NCBI RefSeq assembly: GCF_023656745.1
Contig: NZ_JAMOKO010000003.1
Location: 99,365 to 163,364, forward strand
Source of the DNA: Collinsella sp. BG-O-102
GTDB lineage: Bacteria; Actinomycetota; Coriobacteriia; Coriobacteriales; Coriobacteriaceae
Length of the DNA stretch: 64,000 nucleotides
Direction of reading: 5' to 3'
Each line of letters opens with the position of its first letter. The stretch's first letter is position 1. Below the pieces are notes generated by a model that saw nothing but the letters and a program-made list of their open reading frames with translations, was not told the origin of the DNA and made no database searches. This document shows positions 25,540-34,737 of this stretch, piece by piece. A program made the translations under genes and the position numbers.

Positions 25540-27141
25540 GTGTCTGCAACCATCAAACCCTTCACCGACGAGTTCGAAGAGTATGGCCGCGATGAATCTC
25601 GCGCATCGGGCGAAGCATCGAGCATCTCGTTTCCGACAACGGAAGACGAGGTCCGTGCCATTTTGGAAAAGCTCCATGCCGAGCGTGTCCCGGTAACGGT
25701 TCAGGGCGCCCGAACCGGCCTTGCCGCCGGTGCCGTGCCCCACGGCGGGCATATCCTCAATACTTCCCGTATGAATCGCTACTTGGGCCTTCGCCGCGAT
25801 GAACAAGGCCAATTTTTGCTGCGCGTGGAACCGGGCGTTGTGCTCTCGGAGCTGCGCAAGCAGCTGAGCAAGAAGGTGCTGCCGACCGCTGGTTGGGACC
25901 AGGCATCGCTTAAGGCCTACGATGAGTTTCAAGAGGCCCCCGAGCAGTTCTTTCCCACCGATCCCACCGAGGCGTCTGCCTGTCTGGGCGGCATGGCGGC
26001 ATGTAACGCCTCCGGTGCCCGCAGCTACGCCTACGGCCCCATGCGCCCGCATATCACGGGACTCCACGTCGCGCTGGCTGATGGTGATTTGCTTGAGCTT
26101 CAGCGCGGCGAGGCTTTTGCCCAGGGCCGCCACCTGTCGCTCGTGACGGCAGTGGGCCGTGCACTCGAGCTTGACCTTCCCGACTACACCATGCCCAAGA
26201 CCAAAAATGCTTCGGGCTATTTCGTTGCTGACGATATGGATGCCATCGAATTGTTTATCGGTGCGTGTGGCACAATCGGCGTCATCACCGAGCTCGAGAT
26301 TGCCCTGCAGGCGGCGCCTGCGGTCGTTTGGGGCGTGAGCTGTTTCTTTGACAGCGAAGACAAGGCCGTGTCCTTCACCGATTCCGTGCGTCCCGTCCTG
26401 TCCCATGCGGCTGCCATCGAGTACTTCGACGCTGGCGCCCTGGATATTCTACGTCGCCAGCGCGAGCAGTCGACGGCGTTTGCCTCGCTGCCGGCGCTCG
26501 ACAAAGAGGCCAAGGTCTGTGTCTACGTGGAGCTCGACTGCGACGACGAAGTTCAGGCGACTGAGGAGCTGTATCACTTGGGGTGGGTACTGGAGCTTGC
26601 GGGTGGCCGCGACGACGCGACCTGGGTTGCGCGCACCGAGGTCGATCGCGAATGCCAGCGGTTCTTCCGCCATGCGGTGCCCGAGAGCGTCAACATGCTC
26701 ATCGACGAGCGCCGCCGCACGGATCCCGCCATCACCAAACTGGGCTCGGACATGTCGGTGCCCAATGCACGCTTGGCCGATGTCATCGCCCTTTATCGCC
26801 GCACGTTGGCCGAAAGTGGGCTTGAATCTGCCGCCTGGGGGCACATCGGTAACAACCATCTGCATGTGAACATTCTGCCGCGCGATGCGCAGGAATACCG
26901 CCGCGGCGGAGAACTCTTTGCCCGGTGGGCTTCCGAGGTCACGGTCATGGGCGGCGCCGTCTCCGCCGAACACGGTGTCGGCAAGATCAAGGCGGGCTTC
27001 TTGGAGACGATGTACGGTCACGAGGCCATGGTCGAGTCGGCACGGCTTAAGCTCCAGCTCGATCCTGCCGGGCAGCTGGGCCGCGGTAACCTGTTTTCGG
27101 AGAAGCTCTTGGATGAGCTCGTCCAGAAAGGGGGCGCGTGA
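25540..27141 (+). CDS. FAD-linked D-lactate/glycolate-type dehydrogenase, catalytic subunit of a probable Etf-linked lactate dehydrogenase (533 aa)
   Basis: GlcD/LldD2-type flavoprotein. The FAD_binding_4 domain is at the N-terminus (VPVTVQGARTGLAAGAVPHG, TDPTEASACLGGMAACNASG, FIGACGTIGVITELEI) and the FAD-oxidase_C domain follows (WGHIGNNHLHVNILP, GAVSAEHGVGKIKAGF). GTG start with AAAGGGGGA upstream. The next two genes are EtfB and a ferredoxin-fused EtfA with no gap, the set that makes the electron-confurcating lactate dehydrogenase of Acetobacterium (LctBCD), where reduced ferredoxin helps drive lactate oxidation by NAD+. Glycolate or another 2-hydroxyacid is a possible substrate. Confidence 0.88.
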   Translation: MSATIKPFTDEFEEYGRDESRASGEASSISFPTTEDEVRAILEKLHAERVPVTVQGARTGLAAGAVPHGGHILNTSRMNRYLGLRRDEQGQFLLRVEPGVVLSELRKQLSKKVLPTAGWDQASLKAYDEFQEAPEQFFPTDPTEASACLGGMAACNASGARSYAYGPMRPHITGLHVALADGDLLELQRGEAFAQGRHLSLVTAVGRALELDLPDYTMPKTKNASGYFVADDMDAIELFIGACGTIGVITELEIALQAAPAVVWGVSCFFDSEDKAVSFTDSVRPVLSHAAAIEYFDAGALDILRRQREQSTAFASLPALDKEAKVCVYVELDCDDEVQATEELYHLGWVLELAGGRDDATWVARTEVDRECQRFFRHAVPESVNMLIDERRRTDPAITKLGSDMSVPNARLADVIALYRRTLAESGLESAAWGHIGNNHLHVNILPRDAQEYRRGGELFARWASEVTVMGGAVSAEHGVGKIKAGFLETMYGHEAMVESARLKLQLDPAGQLGRGNLFSEKLLDELVQKGGA

Positions 27142-27143
27142 AG

Positions 27144-27959
27144 ATGAGCGATTTCCATATGGTGGTGTGCGTCAAGGCCGTGCCGGGAAGCACCGAGGTC
27201 AAGATGGACCCCAAGACCAATACCATCGTGCGCGATGGCAAACAGGCGGTCATTAATCCCTTTGACGCGAGCGCTTTGGAATGCGCGCTGGCGCTGAAGG
27301 ACGACTTTATCGGCTTTGGCATGGATGTGCGCGTGACGGTGGTGTCGATGGGCATCCCCGCGACCGAGTCGCTGCTGCGCGACTGCATCGCTCGAGGCGC
27401 CGACGACGCGCTGCTGCTGACCGATCGCGCCTTTGCAGGTGCCGATACCCTGGCAACCACCTATGCCCTCAAGTGCGGCATCGAGGCGCTCGACGAGGAC
27501 TTCGACCTGCTCATCTGCGGCAAGATGGCGGTGGATGGCGATACGGCCCAGATTGGTCCCGAGCTTGCCGGTGCCTTTGATATTCCCTGCGTGACCGATG
27601 TGAGCTGCGTGCAGAGCGCGGGCTTTACGACCTGTGGCTCGCTGGCGCTCGTTCACGGATGCGATGCCGGCGAGGAGACGGTGTACCTTGAGATGCCGTG
27701 CGCGATGACGACTGCCAAGGAGATTGGCCAGTTGCGTATGCCGAGTATTGCCGGTATCCGCGCGGCGGAGGAGGCGGACGTGCGCGTGGTCAGTGCCGCC
27801 GACGTGAACGCCGACCCCGCGCGTTGCGGTCTTGCCGGGTCGCCGACACAGGTCGTGCGCTCGTTTGTGCCCGACCGTGACCAAACGTGCGAGGCCGTTG
27901 ACGGAACGGCGTCCGAGCAGGCGGCAAAACTTGCCAAGATCATCGAGGGGATGGCATAG
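27144..27959 (+). CDS. etfB: Electron transfer flavoprotein beta subunit
   Basis: MSDFHMVVCVKAVPGSTEVK is the usual EtfB N-terminus, followed by INPFDASALECALALK, the nucleotide-binding SMGIPATESLLRDCIARGAD and the family signature VDGDTAQIGPELAGAFDIP...MPCAMTTAKEIGQLRMPS. It binds a flavin/AMP-type cofactor and passes electrons between NADH, the dehydrogenase and EtfA. I chose the ATG at 27144; a GTG at 27138 overlapping the previous stop is possible. It is tightly joined to the dehydrogenase gene upstream and etfA downstream. Confidence 0.93.
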   Translation: MSDFHMVVCVKAVPGSTEVKMDPKTNTIVRDGKQAVINPFDASALECALALKDDFIGFGMDVRVTVVSMGIPATESLLRDCIARGADDALLLTDRAFAGADTLATTYALKCGIEALDEDFDLLICGKMAVDGDTAQIGPELAGAFDIPCVTDVSCVQSAGFTTCGSLALVHGCDAGEETVYLEMPCAMTTAKEIGQLRMPSIAGIRAAEEADVRVVSAADVNADPARCGLAGSPTQVVRSFVPDRDQTCEAVDGTASEQAAKLAKIIEGMA

Positions 27960-29165
27960 ATGAGCGGACTGATTATCGATAGCGAAGCCTGTATCGGCTG
28001 CGGTCGCTGCGTTCGCGCCTGCGCCTCGGGCGGCATTGTGGTGGAGGGCGAGCGTCCCAACCGATGCGCCCGCGTAACCGACGGCTGTATCCTATGCGGT
28101 GGGTGCGTCGACGCCTGCCCTGTCAACGCTATCTCGATCGAGTGTGACGAGGCCGCTGGTGCGGTGGACCTTGATGCATATCGAGACATTTGGGTCTTCG
28201 TGCAGACCGACGAGCACGATACGGTGACTCCCGTTGCCTATGAGCTTATGGGCAAGGGGCGCGAGCTTGCCGATGCTCGCGGCTGCCGTCTGGTGGCACT
28301 GGTCGGCATGAGCCCCGAGGGCTCGCTCGGGGACCTGGAGCATCTGGTTTGCGCGGGCGCCGACGAAGTCCTGGCCTGTCGCGACGAGCGCCTGCGCCAA
28401 AACGATGCGGAGGTCTACGCCCGCTTGATCTGCGATTTGGTAGCCGAACGCAAACCCGAGGCCATCCTATACGGTGCGACCGCTTTTGGTCGCGAACTGG
28501 CACCCGGCGTTGCCGTGCGTTTGCAGACGGGCCTTACGGCTGACTGCACCGTACTTTCGATGGATACAGAGACGGGACTGCTGCAACAGACGCGTCCGGC
28601 GTTTGGCGGCAACCTGATGGCCACCATCATTTGCCCCAACCACCGTCCGCAGATGGCAACGGTGCGCCCCGGTATCTTTAAGGCTCCCGACTTCGACTAC
28701 GGCCGCTCTGGCACGATCACCCAGATATCGCTTGCGGATGATGCTAAGGCTCGTGTCGAGATCTCGATTCCCGCCGAGGAGTGGGGACAGCAGCCCTCGA
28801 TCGCCAATGCCGAGCGCCTGGTCGTGGTGGGTCGCGGCATTGGTTCCAAGAAAAACCTGCCGTTGATGCGAAGGCTCGCCGAGGCTCTGGGTGCCGAGCT
28901 TGGTTGCACGCGTCCCGTCGTGGAGGCGGGTTGGCTGGAGTATCGCCACCAGATTGGCCAGACGGGCGTATCGGTTTCGCCCAGGCTTCTCGTGAGTATC
29001 GGTGTTTCGGGCGCCATCCAACATCTTGCCGGCATCGGTGGGGCGGAGTGCATCATCGCCATCAACGAGGACCCGGATGCCCCCATCTTTGGTGCTGCCC
29101 AGTACAAGGTTGTTGGGGACGCCGTCGAGGTCGTCGAGGAGCTGCTGGCCCAGCTTGAGCGCTAG
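27960..29165 (+). CDS. etfA: Electron transfer flavoprotein alpha subunit with N-terminal 2[4Fe-4S] ferredoxin domain (401 aa)
   Basis: Residues 1-60 hold two CxxCxxCxxxC clusters (IGCGRCVRACASGG and LCGGCVDACPVN), then the EtfA N-domain, and the FAD-binding C-domain with SVGVSGAIQHLAG-type sequence (SIGVSGAIQHLAGIGGAECI) and INEDPDAPIFGAAQYKVVGD. Ferredoxin-fused EtfA is the mark of Etf partners of lactate dehydrogenase in anaerobes rather than beta-oxidation Etf. Starts on the base after the etfB stop. It ends tail to tail with the HD pseudogene, sharing a CTAG. Confidence 0.93.
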   Translation: MSGLIIDSEACIGCGRCVRACASGGIVVEGERPNRCARVTDGCILCGGCVDACPVNAISIECDEAAGAVDLDAYRDIWVFVQTDEHDTVTPVAYELMGKGRELADARGCRLVALVGMSPEGSLGDLEHLVCAGADEVLACRDERLRQNDAEVYARLICDLVAERKPEAILYGATAFGRELAPGVAVRLQTGLTADCTVLSMDTETGLLQQTRPAFGGNLMATIICPNHRPQMATVRPGIFKAPDFDYGRSGTITQISLADDAKARVEISIPAEEWGQQPSIANAERLVVVGRGIGSKKNLPLMRRLAEALGAELGCTRPVVEAGWLEYRHQIGQTGVSVSPRLLVSIGVSGAIQHLAGIGGAECIIAINEDPDAPIFGAAQYKVVGDAVEVVEELLAQLER

Positions 29166-29974
29166 GCGCGCGCCAGCCAGTCGCGCATCTCGTCCTTTAG
29201 GCGGCTCCAAGTCGCCTGCGTGGCGGGGTCGGTAAAGGGCCGCGTAATGCCAAAGGGCGCGTCGAGCAGGCGGTGGATATCGCCCTGTTCGCGCGCCAGC
29301 GCGCGGCTTGCTGGATAGACGAGCTCAAACATAAAGCAGATAAGCCCCACCAAGAAGTCGGCGGGCTCATCGCGCTCATCGCGTGCGACGCAGCGGTGCT
29401 CGTCAAAGGCGGCAAGTGTCGGCGACGAGAAACGGCTGCCGAGAAACGTCTTCTCGTCCACCTTGAGGATAGTGTCGACAGTGCTGTCGGCGATGGTGCG
29501 CATAATGTCGATCTTGTCGCCATCGCGCACGATATCGCAGAAGCTCCGCGTGCGCTCGTCGAGCTGCGCGGGTAGACGGAAATCGCTGTGATAGGCAATG
29601 CTCGCTCGGATGAGCTCATCTTCTGCCGGGTCATCGATAAAGTCGCGGATGCTCGTTACGGCGGGTGCATCGGCGGGATTCTCGCCAAAGAGGACCTCGA
29701 TGCCCAGCGCCGCATGGCTCATGCTCTCGGCGTCCTTAAAGGTGTCCCAGCGTCGCAGCTGCTCAAAGCGGCCCATATCGTGTAGCAGGCCGCAAAGCCA
29801 TGCCAGGTCAATATCTTCTGACGACCAGCCCTACTCGCGCGCTACGGCATCGCATGCCTCGGCCACGTGGTACGTATGCTCGATTTTGAGCGCGATGCGT
29901 GGGTTGGTGGCGTCGTAGGCATCGGTGTAGCTTTTGAAGGCCGCGCGCGCCCGGTCTCGATCGATAGCTGTCAT
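29162..29974 (-). pseudogene. HD-domain phosphohydrolase gene interrupted by an amber codon
   Basis: Reading from the ATG at 29974 (AGGAAG upstream) gives MTAIDRDRARAAFKSYTDAY and then IEHTYHVAEACDAVARE, a TAG stop at codon 48 (29831-29833), and in the same frame GWSSEDIDLAWLCGLLHDMG. The HD motif histidine pair (HTYH and HDMGRFEQ) is thus split by one stop. The residue expected before GW is usually leucine (ELG), so a TTG-to-TAG change would explain it. Downstream of the stop 204 residues remain open from an internal ATG. A sequencing error or suppression is possible. Confidence 0.75.
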
Positions 29975-30100
29975 AATGACTTCCTAAAAAGTTGTGTCTT
30001 TCGATCCGGTGGCAATTGTAGGTGAACTCGGTTGCTGCCGGATGATGATTCTGCCGTGTCGCTACATGCGGCTCGGAGACCTTGTCAGGATGAGAAGCGT

Positions 30101-30793
30101 ATGGTGCTCAAAATCGTTAGAACCGTCTGGCCAGTGATGCTTACCTATGTTGCAATAGGCGCGCCGTGCGGAATGATCATGGGGCAGACGGGAATGGAGC
30201 CCTGGATGGTCTTTGCTCTAAGCAGTACGTTTGTGACGGGCAGCGGCCAGTTTATGATCTGCAACCTGTGGCTGGCGGGTGTGCCTGCAGCATCGATCGT
30301 CGCGAGCGTCGCCGCAATCTCCTCGCGCTTTGCGCTTTACTCGGCATCGATCGCACCGCATCTGAGGGGTGCCTCGAAGCGTCAGACGCTGGCTGTTGCC
30401 GCGACACTTACCGAGGAGGCATATGGCATCTCGCTTGCCAAGTTGGTTGAAGGGGAGGATTGGGGCCCGCGCGAGTCCTTTGTGCTCAACGTAATCCTCA
30501 TCGCAACATGGGGCGTTTCGTGTACGATGGGCGCCATCGTCGGCGCCGTTGTCGATGTTCCCACCGCCATTGCAGCCTTTGTCTGCACCTCGCTCTTTAT
30601 CTGCCTGCTCTTTTCGCAGCGGCTGTCGCGCGGTAACGTTGTCGCGGCGGTTTCGGGCGCGGTGTCCGTCGCCGTATGCAAGTTCTTGGGCCTCGCGAAT
30701 ATTGCCGTGCCGGCAAGCGTCGTGGTCGGCATTGCCATTGCGCTGGCGTGCGATGCTGTATTTGACGGAAGAGGTGCCCGCGATGCCCGCTAA
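30101..30793 (+). CDS. azlC: AzlC-family branched-chain amino acid exporter subunit
   Basis: Multi-helix membrane protein with the AzlC features VMLTYVAIGAPCGMIMGQTG, FVTGSGQFMICNLWLAG and SSRFALYSASIAPHL, and TEEAYGISL in the middle. AzlC with AzlD exports branched-chain amino acids and analogues in Gram-positives. I chose the ATG at 30101 (230 residues, family-size) rather than the frame opening at 30032. azlD overlaps its end by 11 bases, as is usual for the pair. Confidence 0.88.
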   Translation: MVLKIVRTVWPVMLTYVAIGAPCGMIMGQTGMEPWMVFALSSTFVTGSGQFMICNLWLAGVPAASIVASVAAISSRFALYSASIAPHLRGASKRQTLAVAATLTEEAYGISLAKLVEGEDWGPRESFVLNVILIATWGVSCTMGAIVGAVVDVPTAIAAFVCTSLFICLLFSQRLSRGNVVAAVSGAVSVAVCKFLGLANIAVPASVVVGIAIALACDAVFDGRGARDAR

Positions 30794-31106
30794 CGAGTTC
30801 TTGGTTCTGTGGCTGTCGTCGTGGGCTGCTATCGCGTTCTTTCGCATCGCGCCGGCGTTCGCCTTGCGCGGGCGGACCCTGTCGCCCCGCATTACCGAGG
30901 CCCTGGGCTATATCCCGCCCGCTGCCTTTGCCGCGCTGGTCGCCAACGACTTGGTGAACCCCGGCGCGTTCGACGCGGGACTCTGGCCTGCCTTGGTTCC
31001 CTGGATTGCGGCCACCGGCGTCGTGGCGGTGGCAATCAAGACAAAGTCGATGTTGTGGTGCTGCGTTTCGGGCATCGTGTTCTATATCGTTTTGAGCCTC
31101 GTATAG
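30783..31106 (+). CDS. azlD: AzlD-family exporter small subunit (107 aa)
   Basis: A ~107-residue, three- to four-helix protein: FLVLWLSSWAAIAFFRIAPA, then FALRGRTLSPRITEALGYIP, the segment PPAAFAALVANDL and a final SMLWCCVSGIVFYIVLSLV. Length and helix pattern match AzlD, and the gene overlaps azlC by 11 bases, indicating translational coupling and complex formation in the membrane. Confidence 0.88.
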   Translation: MPANEFLVLWLSSWAAIAFFRIAPAFALRGRTLSPRITEALGYIPPAAFAALVANDLVNPGAFDAGLWPALVPWIAATGVVAVAIKTKSMLWCCVSGIVFYIVLSLV

Positions 31107-31247
31107 GAGCAGGACGCGTTATCGTCCCGGCCTAACGAATCGAATTTCTCACCGAGGCGGTCTGCTTCTTCTGGTACCATGGTCAAACTTTACTGTAGCA
31201 AAGCGTGACGTGGGCTTTTGTTCTGCGTCAGCGGAAATGGGGGTTTC

Positions 31248-32270
31248 ATGGCACAGGAAGCGACCGCCAGCGAGCAAAAGAAATTCAAGGTCCCGCGCAT
31301 CCCGGGCGACATCATGATCTATCCGATGATCGTCGGCCTTTTGCTCAATACCTTCTGCCCGCAGGTCTTTGAGGTCGGCGGCTTCTTTACGGCTGCCTGC
31401 CGCGGCGGCTCCAACACCATCGTTGCCGCGATCTTGCTGTTCGTGGGCGCCGGCATCAGCTTTAAGTCCACGCCGGGCGCCATCAAGACCGGCATCGTCG
31501 TGCTGATTCCTAAGCTTGTAGTGGCAGCCGCGCTGGGTCTGGACGTCGCGTACTTCTTTAACGATAACTTTTTAGGCCTGAGCTCGGTTTCCATCATCGG
31601 CGGCATTACGTTTTGCAACATGGCGCTCTATACGGGCATCATGGGCGAGTTCGGCGATGAGTCCGAGCAGGGCGCTGTCGGTATCCTGTTCTTTACGGCC
31701 GGCCCCGCCGTCACGATGATCATCCTTGGTGTTTCGGGTCTCGCCAACATCCCCGTCGGCACCATCATCGGATCCATCCTGCCGCTTGTTATCGGCATGG
31801 TCCTGGGCAACTTGTTCCCGTTTATCAAGAACCTGCTGGTTCCCGGCGCCAATCCCGCGATCGCTGTAATTGGTTTTCAGCTCGGTGCGTCCATGAGCCT
31901 TTCGAGCTTCATCGCCGGTGGCATTTCGGGCATCCTGCTGGGCCTCATCACGCTCTTTATCGTCGGTCCCATTACCTTTGCCTTCGAGCGCCTGTGTGGC
32001 GGCAATGGTAAGGCGGCTGTGGCATGTTCCACCATTGCCGGCACGGCCATGACCACGCCGGTCGCCCTCGCCGAGGTCGCTCCGCGCTATGCCGAGCTTG
32101 CGCCCACCGCGTATGCGCAGATCGCCACTGCCGTCATCATCACGGCAATCATGGCCCCGATTCTGACCGGCTGGGTCGATAAGAAGTTCTGCCAGAGCAA
32201 GGAAGACCTGCCGCCTGCCGGTGTCGAGGCCATCGAAGAGGCTGTCGCGACCGACATCGATGGCGAGTAG
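31248..32270 (+). CDS. kdgT: 2-keto-3-deoxygluconate permease-family transporter (340 aa)
   Basis: About ten membrane helices with KdgT-family landmarks: IPGDIMIYPMIVGLLLNTFC at the N-terminus, GGSNTIVAAILLFVGAGISF, GGITFCNMALYTGIMGEFGD and STIAGTAMTTPVALAEVAP. The family imports 2-keto-3-deoxygluconate with protons; related members carry other sugar acids. No KDG kinase or aldolase is next to it, so the substrate is uncertain. ATG at 31248 with GGGGG upstream. Confidence 0.87.
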   Translation: MAQEATASEQKKFKVPRIPGDIMIYPMIVGLLLNTFCPQVFEVGGFFTAACRGGSNTIVAAILLFVGAGISFKSTPGAIKTGIVVLIPKLVVAAALGLDVAYFFNDNFLGLSSVSIIGGITFCNMALYTGIMGEFGDESEQGAVGILFFTAGPAVTMIILGVSGLANIPVGTIIGSILPLVIGMVLGNLFPFIKNLLVPGANPAIAVIGFQLGASMSLSSFIAGGISGILLGLITLFIVGPITFAFERLCGGNGKAAVACSTIAGTAMTTPVALAEVAPRYAELAPTAYAQIATAVIITAIMAPILTGWVDKKFCQSKEDLPPAGVEAIEEAVATDIDGE

Positions 32271-32315
32271 CAATCGATACCCATCAATGATTCCGGCGTG
32301 CAACTCGCGCCGTTT

Positions 32316-32359
32316 GAGCGCCCGAACGAGAGCTGTCTTGCAGTGACGTTCGGTCGCTC
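32316..32359 (+). terminator. Hairpin after the permease gene, possible terminator
   Basis: GAGCGCCCGAACG (32316-32328) pairs with the 13 bases ending at 32359 with one mismatch; loop 18 bases. No long T tract follows (TGCTATTATTCC), so termination is only possible. Confidence 0.45.
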
Positions 32360-32458
32360 TGCTATTATTCCCCTTACCCCTGCGGAGTAGGGGGTGTTTG
32401 TTGCCCAGATTCGAATTGGGCGATTCTGGCCACTTGGATATTGAAGGGAGGGCGTCTA

Positions 32459-33601
32459 GTGGTAAAGGCACTCAAGATCGAGATATTCCTGCTGTGCATG
32501 ATTATTCTTATCGGACTTGCCGTACGAAGCCGTCGCTCCCTGTTCTCGAGCACCCAGCAGCTTTTGTTTAGCATGCTGGGCTACACGTCTGCTGCCTACA
32601 TTTTCTTCGATATGATCTGGACGCTCTCGGACGGCGTGAGCACTCCTGTAGGCATCACGGCCAACTGGATTTCCAACGCGGTTTCGTTTTCGCTGTTCGC
32701 CATCGCGTGCCTCATTTGGTTTTTCTATTCCGAGACGATGCAGGGCTCACGGCTCCTGACCACGCCCTATAGGGTGGTACTTTTAACGTTGCCAACCGCA
32801 TTGGTGGTCGTTCTGGCATTTACCAGCTACTGGACGCACGCTATGTTCTATATCGATGCGCGGGGCGTATATCGTCGCGGAGCGCTTTATATGATTCAGC
32901 CTATCGTTAGCTACTGCTACGTCATATATACGTCCTTACATGCCTTTATTCAGGCTCGAAAAGTCGAAAGCCTGCAAAAGAAGGCCATTTATCGCACCCT
33001 CGCCTTTTTTGCGGTTCCCGCTCTGGTGGGCGGTACCTTTCAGATCGTATACTCGGTGCCTGGCCTTTGTGTCGGCATAATGATTAGCATGTTGCTGCTC
33101 TATATCATCTGCCAGGAGCAACTGATCTCGACTGACCCGTTGACTGGACTCAACAACCGCAACCGTTTTGAAACCTATATGCTGTCGCTCTTTTCAAATG
33201 TGGATCAGGCCGAAGATGTATATCTGCTTATGATGGACGCCGACGGCTTTAAGCAGATTAACAATCGCTATGGACATGTGGAGGGCGACCATGCTCTTCA
33301 GGTAATATCCGCTGCGCTCAAAGAGGTCTGCTCGGCGTCTGGTGGCTTTATCGCGCGTTATGGTGGCGATGAGTTCGTGGTGCTCCAAAAGGCAGCGGCG
33401 GAACAGGATATCATGCATCTGTGCGCGACAATCAACGACGAGCTCGCGCATGCCGAGGTGCCGTATGCATTGCGGATGTCCATCGGTTGCGCGCGGGTCG
33501 GCGATAGTGTTGATACCTGGCAAGACTTACTTCGCGCTGCCGATGCGGAGCTCTACCGCGTCAAGGCCGAGAAAAAGAAAGCCGGCATCCAGATACGCTA
33601 G
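32459..33601 (+). CDS. Seven-helix membrane diguanylate cyclase (GGDEF, 380 aa)
   Basis: Seven predicted membrane helices occupy residues ~1-220 (for example IEIFLLCMIILIGLAV, SFSLFAIACLIWFFY, VGIMISMLLLYIICQ). A GGDEF domain follows: STDPLTGLNNRNRFE, MMDADGFKQINNRYGHVEGD and the active-site loop RYGGDEF at residues ~302-306. The residues before it (SGGFIARY) do not give the RxxD inhibitory site. It should make c-di-GMP in response to a signal sensed by the membrane part. GTG start with GAAGGGAGG; the frame could open at TTG 32441. Confidence 0.87.
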   Translation: MVKALKIEIFLLCMIILIGLAVRSRRSLFSSTQQLLFSMLGYTSAAYIFFDMIWTLSDGVSTPVGITANWISNAVSFSLFAIACLIWFFYSETMQGSRLLTTPYRVVLLTLPTALVVVLAFTSYWTHAMFYIDARGVYRRGALYMIQPIVSYCYVIYTSLHAFIQARKVESLQKKAIYRTLAFFAVPALVGGTFQIVYSVPGLCVGIMISMLLLYIICQEQLISTDPLTGLNNRNRFETYMLSLFSNVDQAEDVYLLMMDADGFKQINNRYGHVEGDHALQVISAALKEVCSASGGFIARYGGDEFVVLQKAAAEQDIMHLCATINDELAHAEVPYALRMSIGCARVGDSVDTWQDLLRAADAELYRVKAEKKKAGIQIR

Positions 33602-33700
33602 GAAAAGGGTCGCACGCTTGCGTGCGTGGCGGCCCTCAGCTCATCGATGTATTCCATTAAGCTAAAGTGTGCGAACGCCCTCTTTAAAAAGGTGAGCTCG
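33602..33700. other. Convergent spacer with short hairpin
   Basis: GCACGC/GCGTGC hairpin at 33612-33625 between the GGDEF gene and the EamA gene. No T tract; nothing else recognised. Confidence 0.4.
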
Positions 33701-34636
33701 CTAGGCTTTTTTGGGTTTGTTGACGATGATGATGCCGCCGCAGACCAACAGCAGGGCAACGATGACGGTAATGGGGCTCGTGCCAGCGCCCTCGCCGAGC
33801 AGCAGCGCGCTCAGCAGCACACCAAAGACGGGGTTCATAAACCCAAAGACCGAGACGCGGCTGACGGGGTTGACGGCAAGCAGGCGCGACCACAGCGAGT
33901 AGGCGACCGCGGAGATAAGCGCCATGTAGATGATGAGCGCGATGGCGGGGGCAATCGCCGTGGGGGAGAGCGCGCCACCCATCAAAAAGCCGATGGCGGT
34001 GAGGACCAGGCCGCCGACCAAGAACTGCCACCCGGCAAGCAAGACGCCGTCGTGCTCACGCGAGAAGATACCGATCAGGCAGGTCGAAAGGGCACCCGCG
34101 ACGGTGGAGGCTAGGATAAAACCCTCGCCGTCGAGCGTAAAGCCAAAGGTGCCGTCCGCGCCCGAAAGGTTGACGAGCGCGACGCCGGCAAAGCCCAGTA
34201 CGCAGCCGAGCACTTTGGCCGCATTGAGCTTCTCGGTGTGAAATGCCAGGGCGGCAAAGAGGATTGCGAGGAAGTTGGCGCTGGCCTCGATGATGGAGCT
34301 CGACATGGCGCTGGCGCGCGAGAGGCCCAGGTAGAAAAAGAAGTACTGCCCGATAGTCTGGAAGAGCGACAAGATGCAGATGGGCTTGATATCGCGCGCT
34401 TGCGGAACGAGCGGTCGGCGCTGGGCCACGCTCATGCCAACAATGACCAGCATGCCGGCAAGGGTGAAGCGCAGGCCCGCGAAGAGCAGCTGCGAGGCGC
34501 TGTCGTGCGCGGGAATACCAAAGAGGCCGTAGCCGATCTTGATGCAGGGGAAGGCGGAGCCCCAGAGCGCGCAGCAAACGAGACAGCCCAGGATGAGTCC
34601 GGGCAGGGTGGCGAGATACGGCTTGCGGCTTTCCAT
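33701..34636 (-). CDS. EamA/DMT-family transporter (311 aa)
   Basis: Ten hydrophobic helices in two EamA repeats: first repeat with LVCCALWGSAFPCIKIGYGL and SLFQTIGQYFFFYLGLSRAS; second with ASTVAGALSTCLIGIFSREH, MALISAVAYSLWSRLLAVNP and SVFGFMNPVFGVLLSALLLG. Drug/metabolite transporters of this kind usually export amino acids or metabolites. The ATG is preceded by AGGAGAAGG. It lies downstream of purL on the same strand but beyond a strong terminator, so it is probably transcribed separately. Confidence 0.88.
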   Translation of the reverse strand: MESRKPYLATLPGLILGCLVCCALWGSAFPCIKIGYGLFGIPAHDSASQLLFAGLRFTLAGMLVIVGMSVAQRRPLVPQARDIKPICILSLFQTIGQYFFFYLGLSRASAMSSSIIEASANFLAILFAALAFHTEKLNAAKVLGCVLGFAGVALVNLSGADGTFGFTLDGEGFILASTVAGALSTCLIGIFSREHDGVLLAGWQFLVGGLVLTAIGFLMGGALSPTAIAPAIALIIYMALISAVAYSLWSRLLAVNPVSRVSVFGFMNPVFGVLLSALLLGEGAGTSPITVIVALLLVCGGIIIVNKPKKA

Positions 34637-34662
34637 GATGTCCTTCTCCTATACGCGCAAAG

Positions 34663-34700
34663 CAAAAAAGAACCCGCCACCGGGGGTGCCGGTGGCGGGT
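34663..34700 (-). terminator. Intrinsic terminator of purL
   Basis: On the minus strand ACCCGCCACCGG pairs with CCGGTGGCGGGT over 12 bases and is followed by TTCTTTTTT. It lies 38 bases after the purL stop. Confidence 0.85.
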
Positions 34701-34737
34701 GTTGTTACCCGAGGGGATTGTACCCGATGGAAACGTA

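Noticed and set aside
29831..29833. Pyrrolysine insertion at the TAG of the HD gene
   Set aside because: No pyl genes are visible and the flanking sequence suggests a simple leucine-to-stop change.
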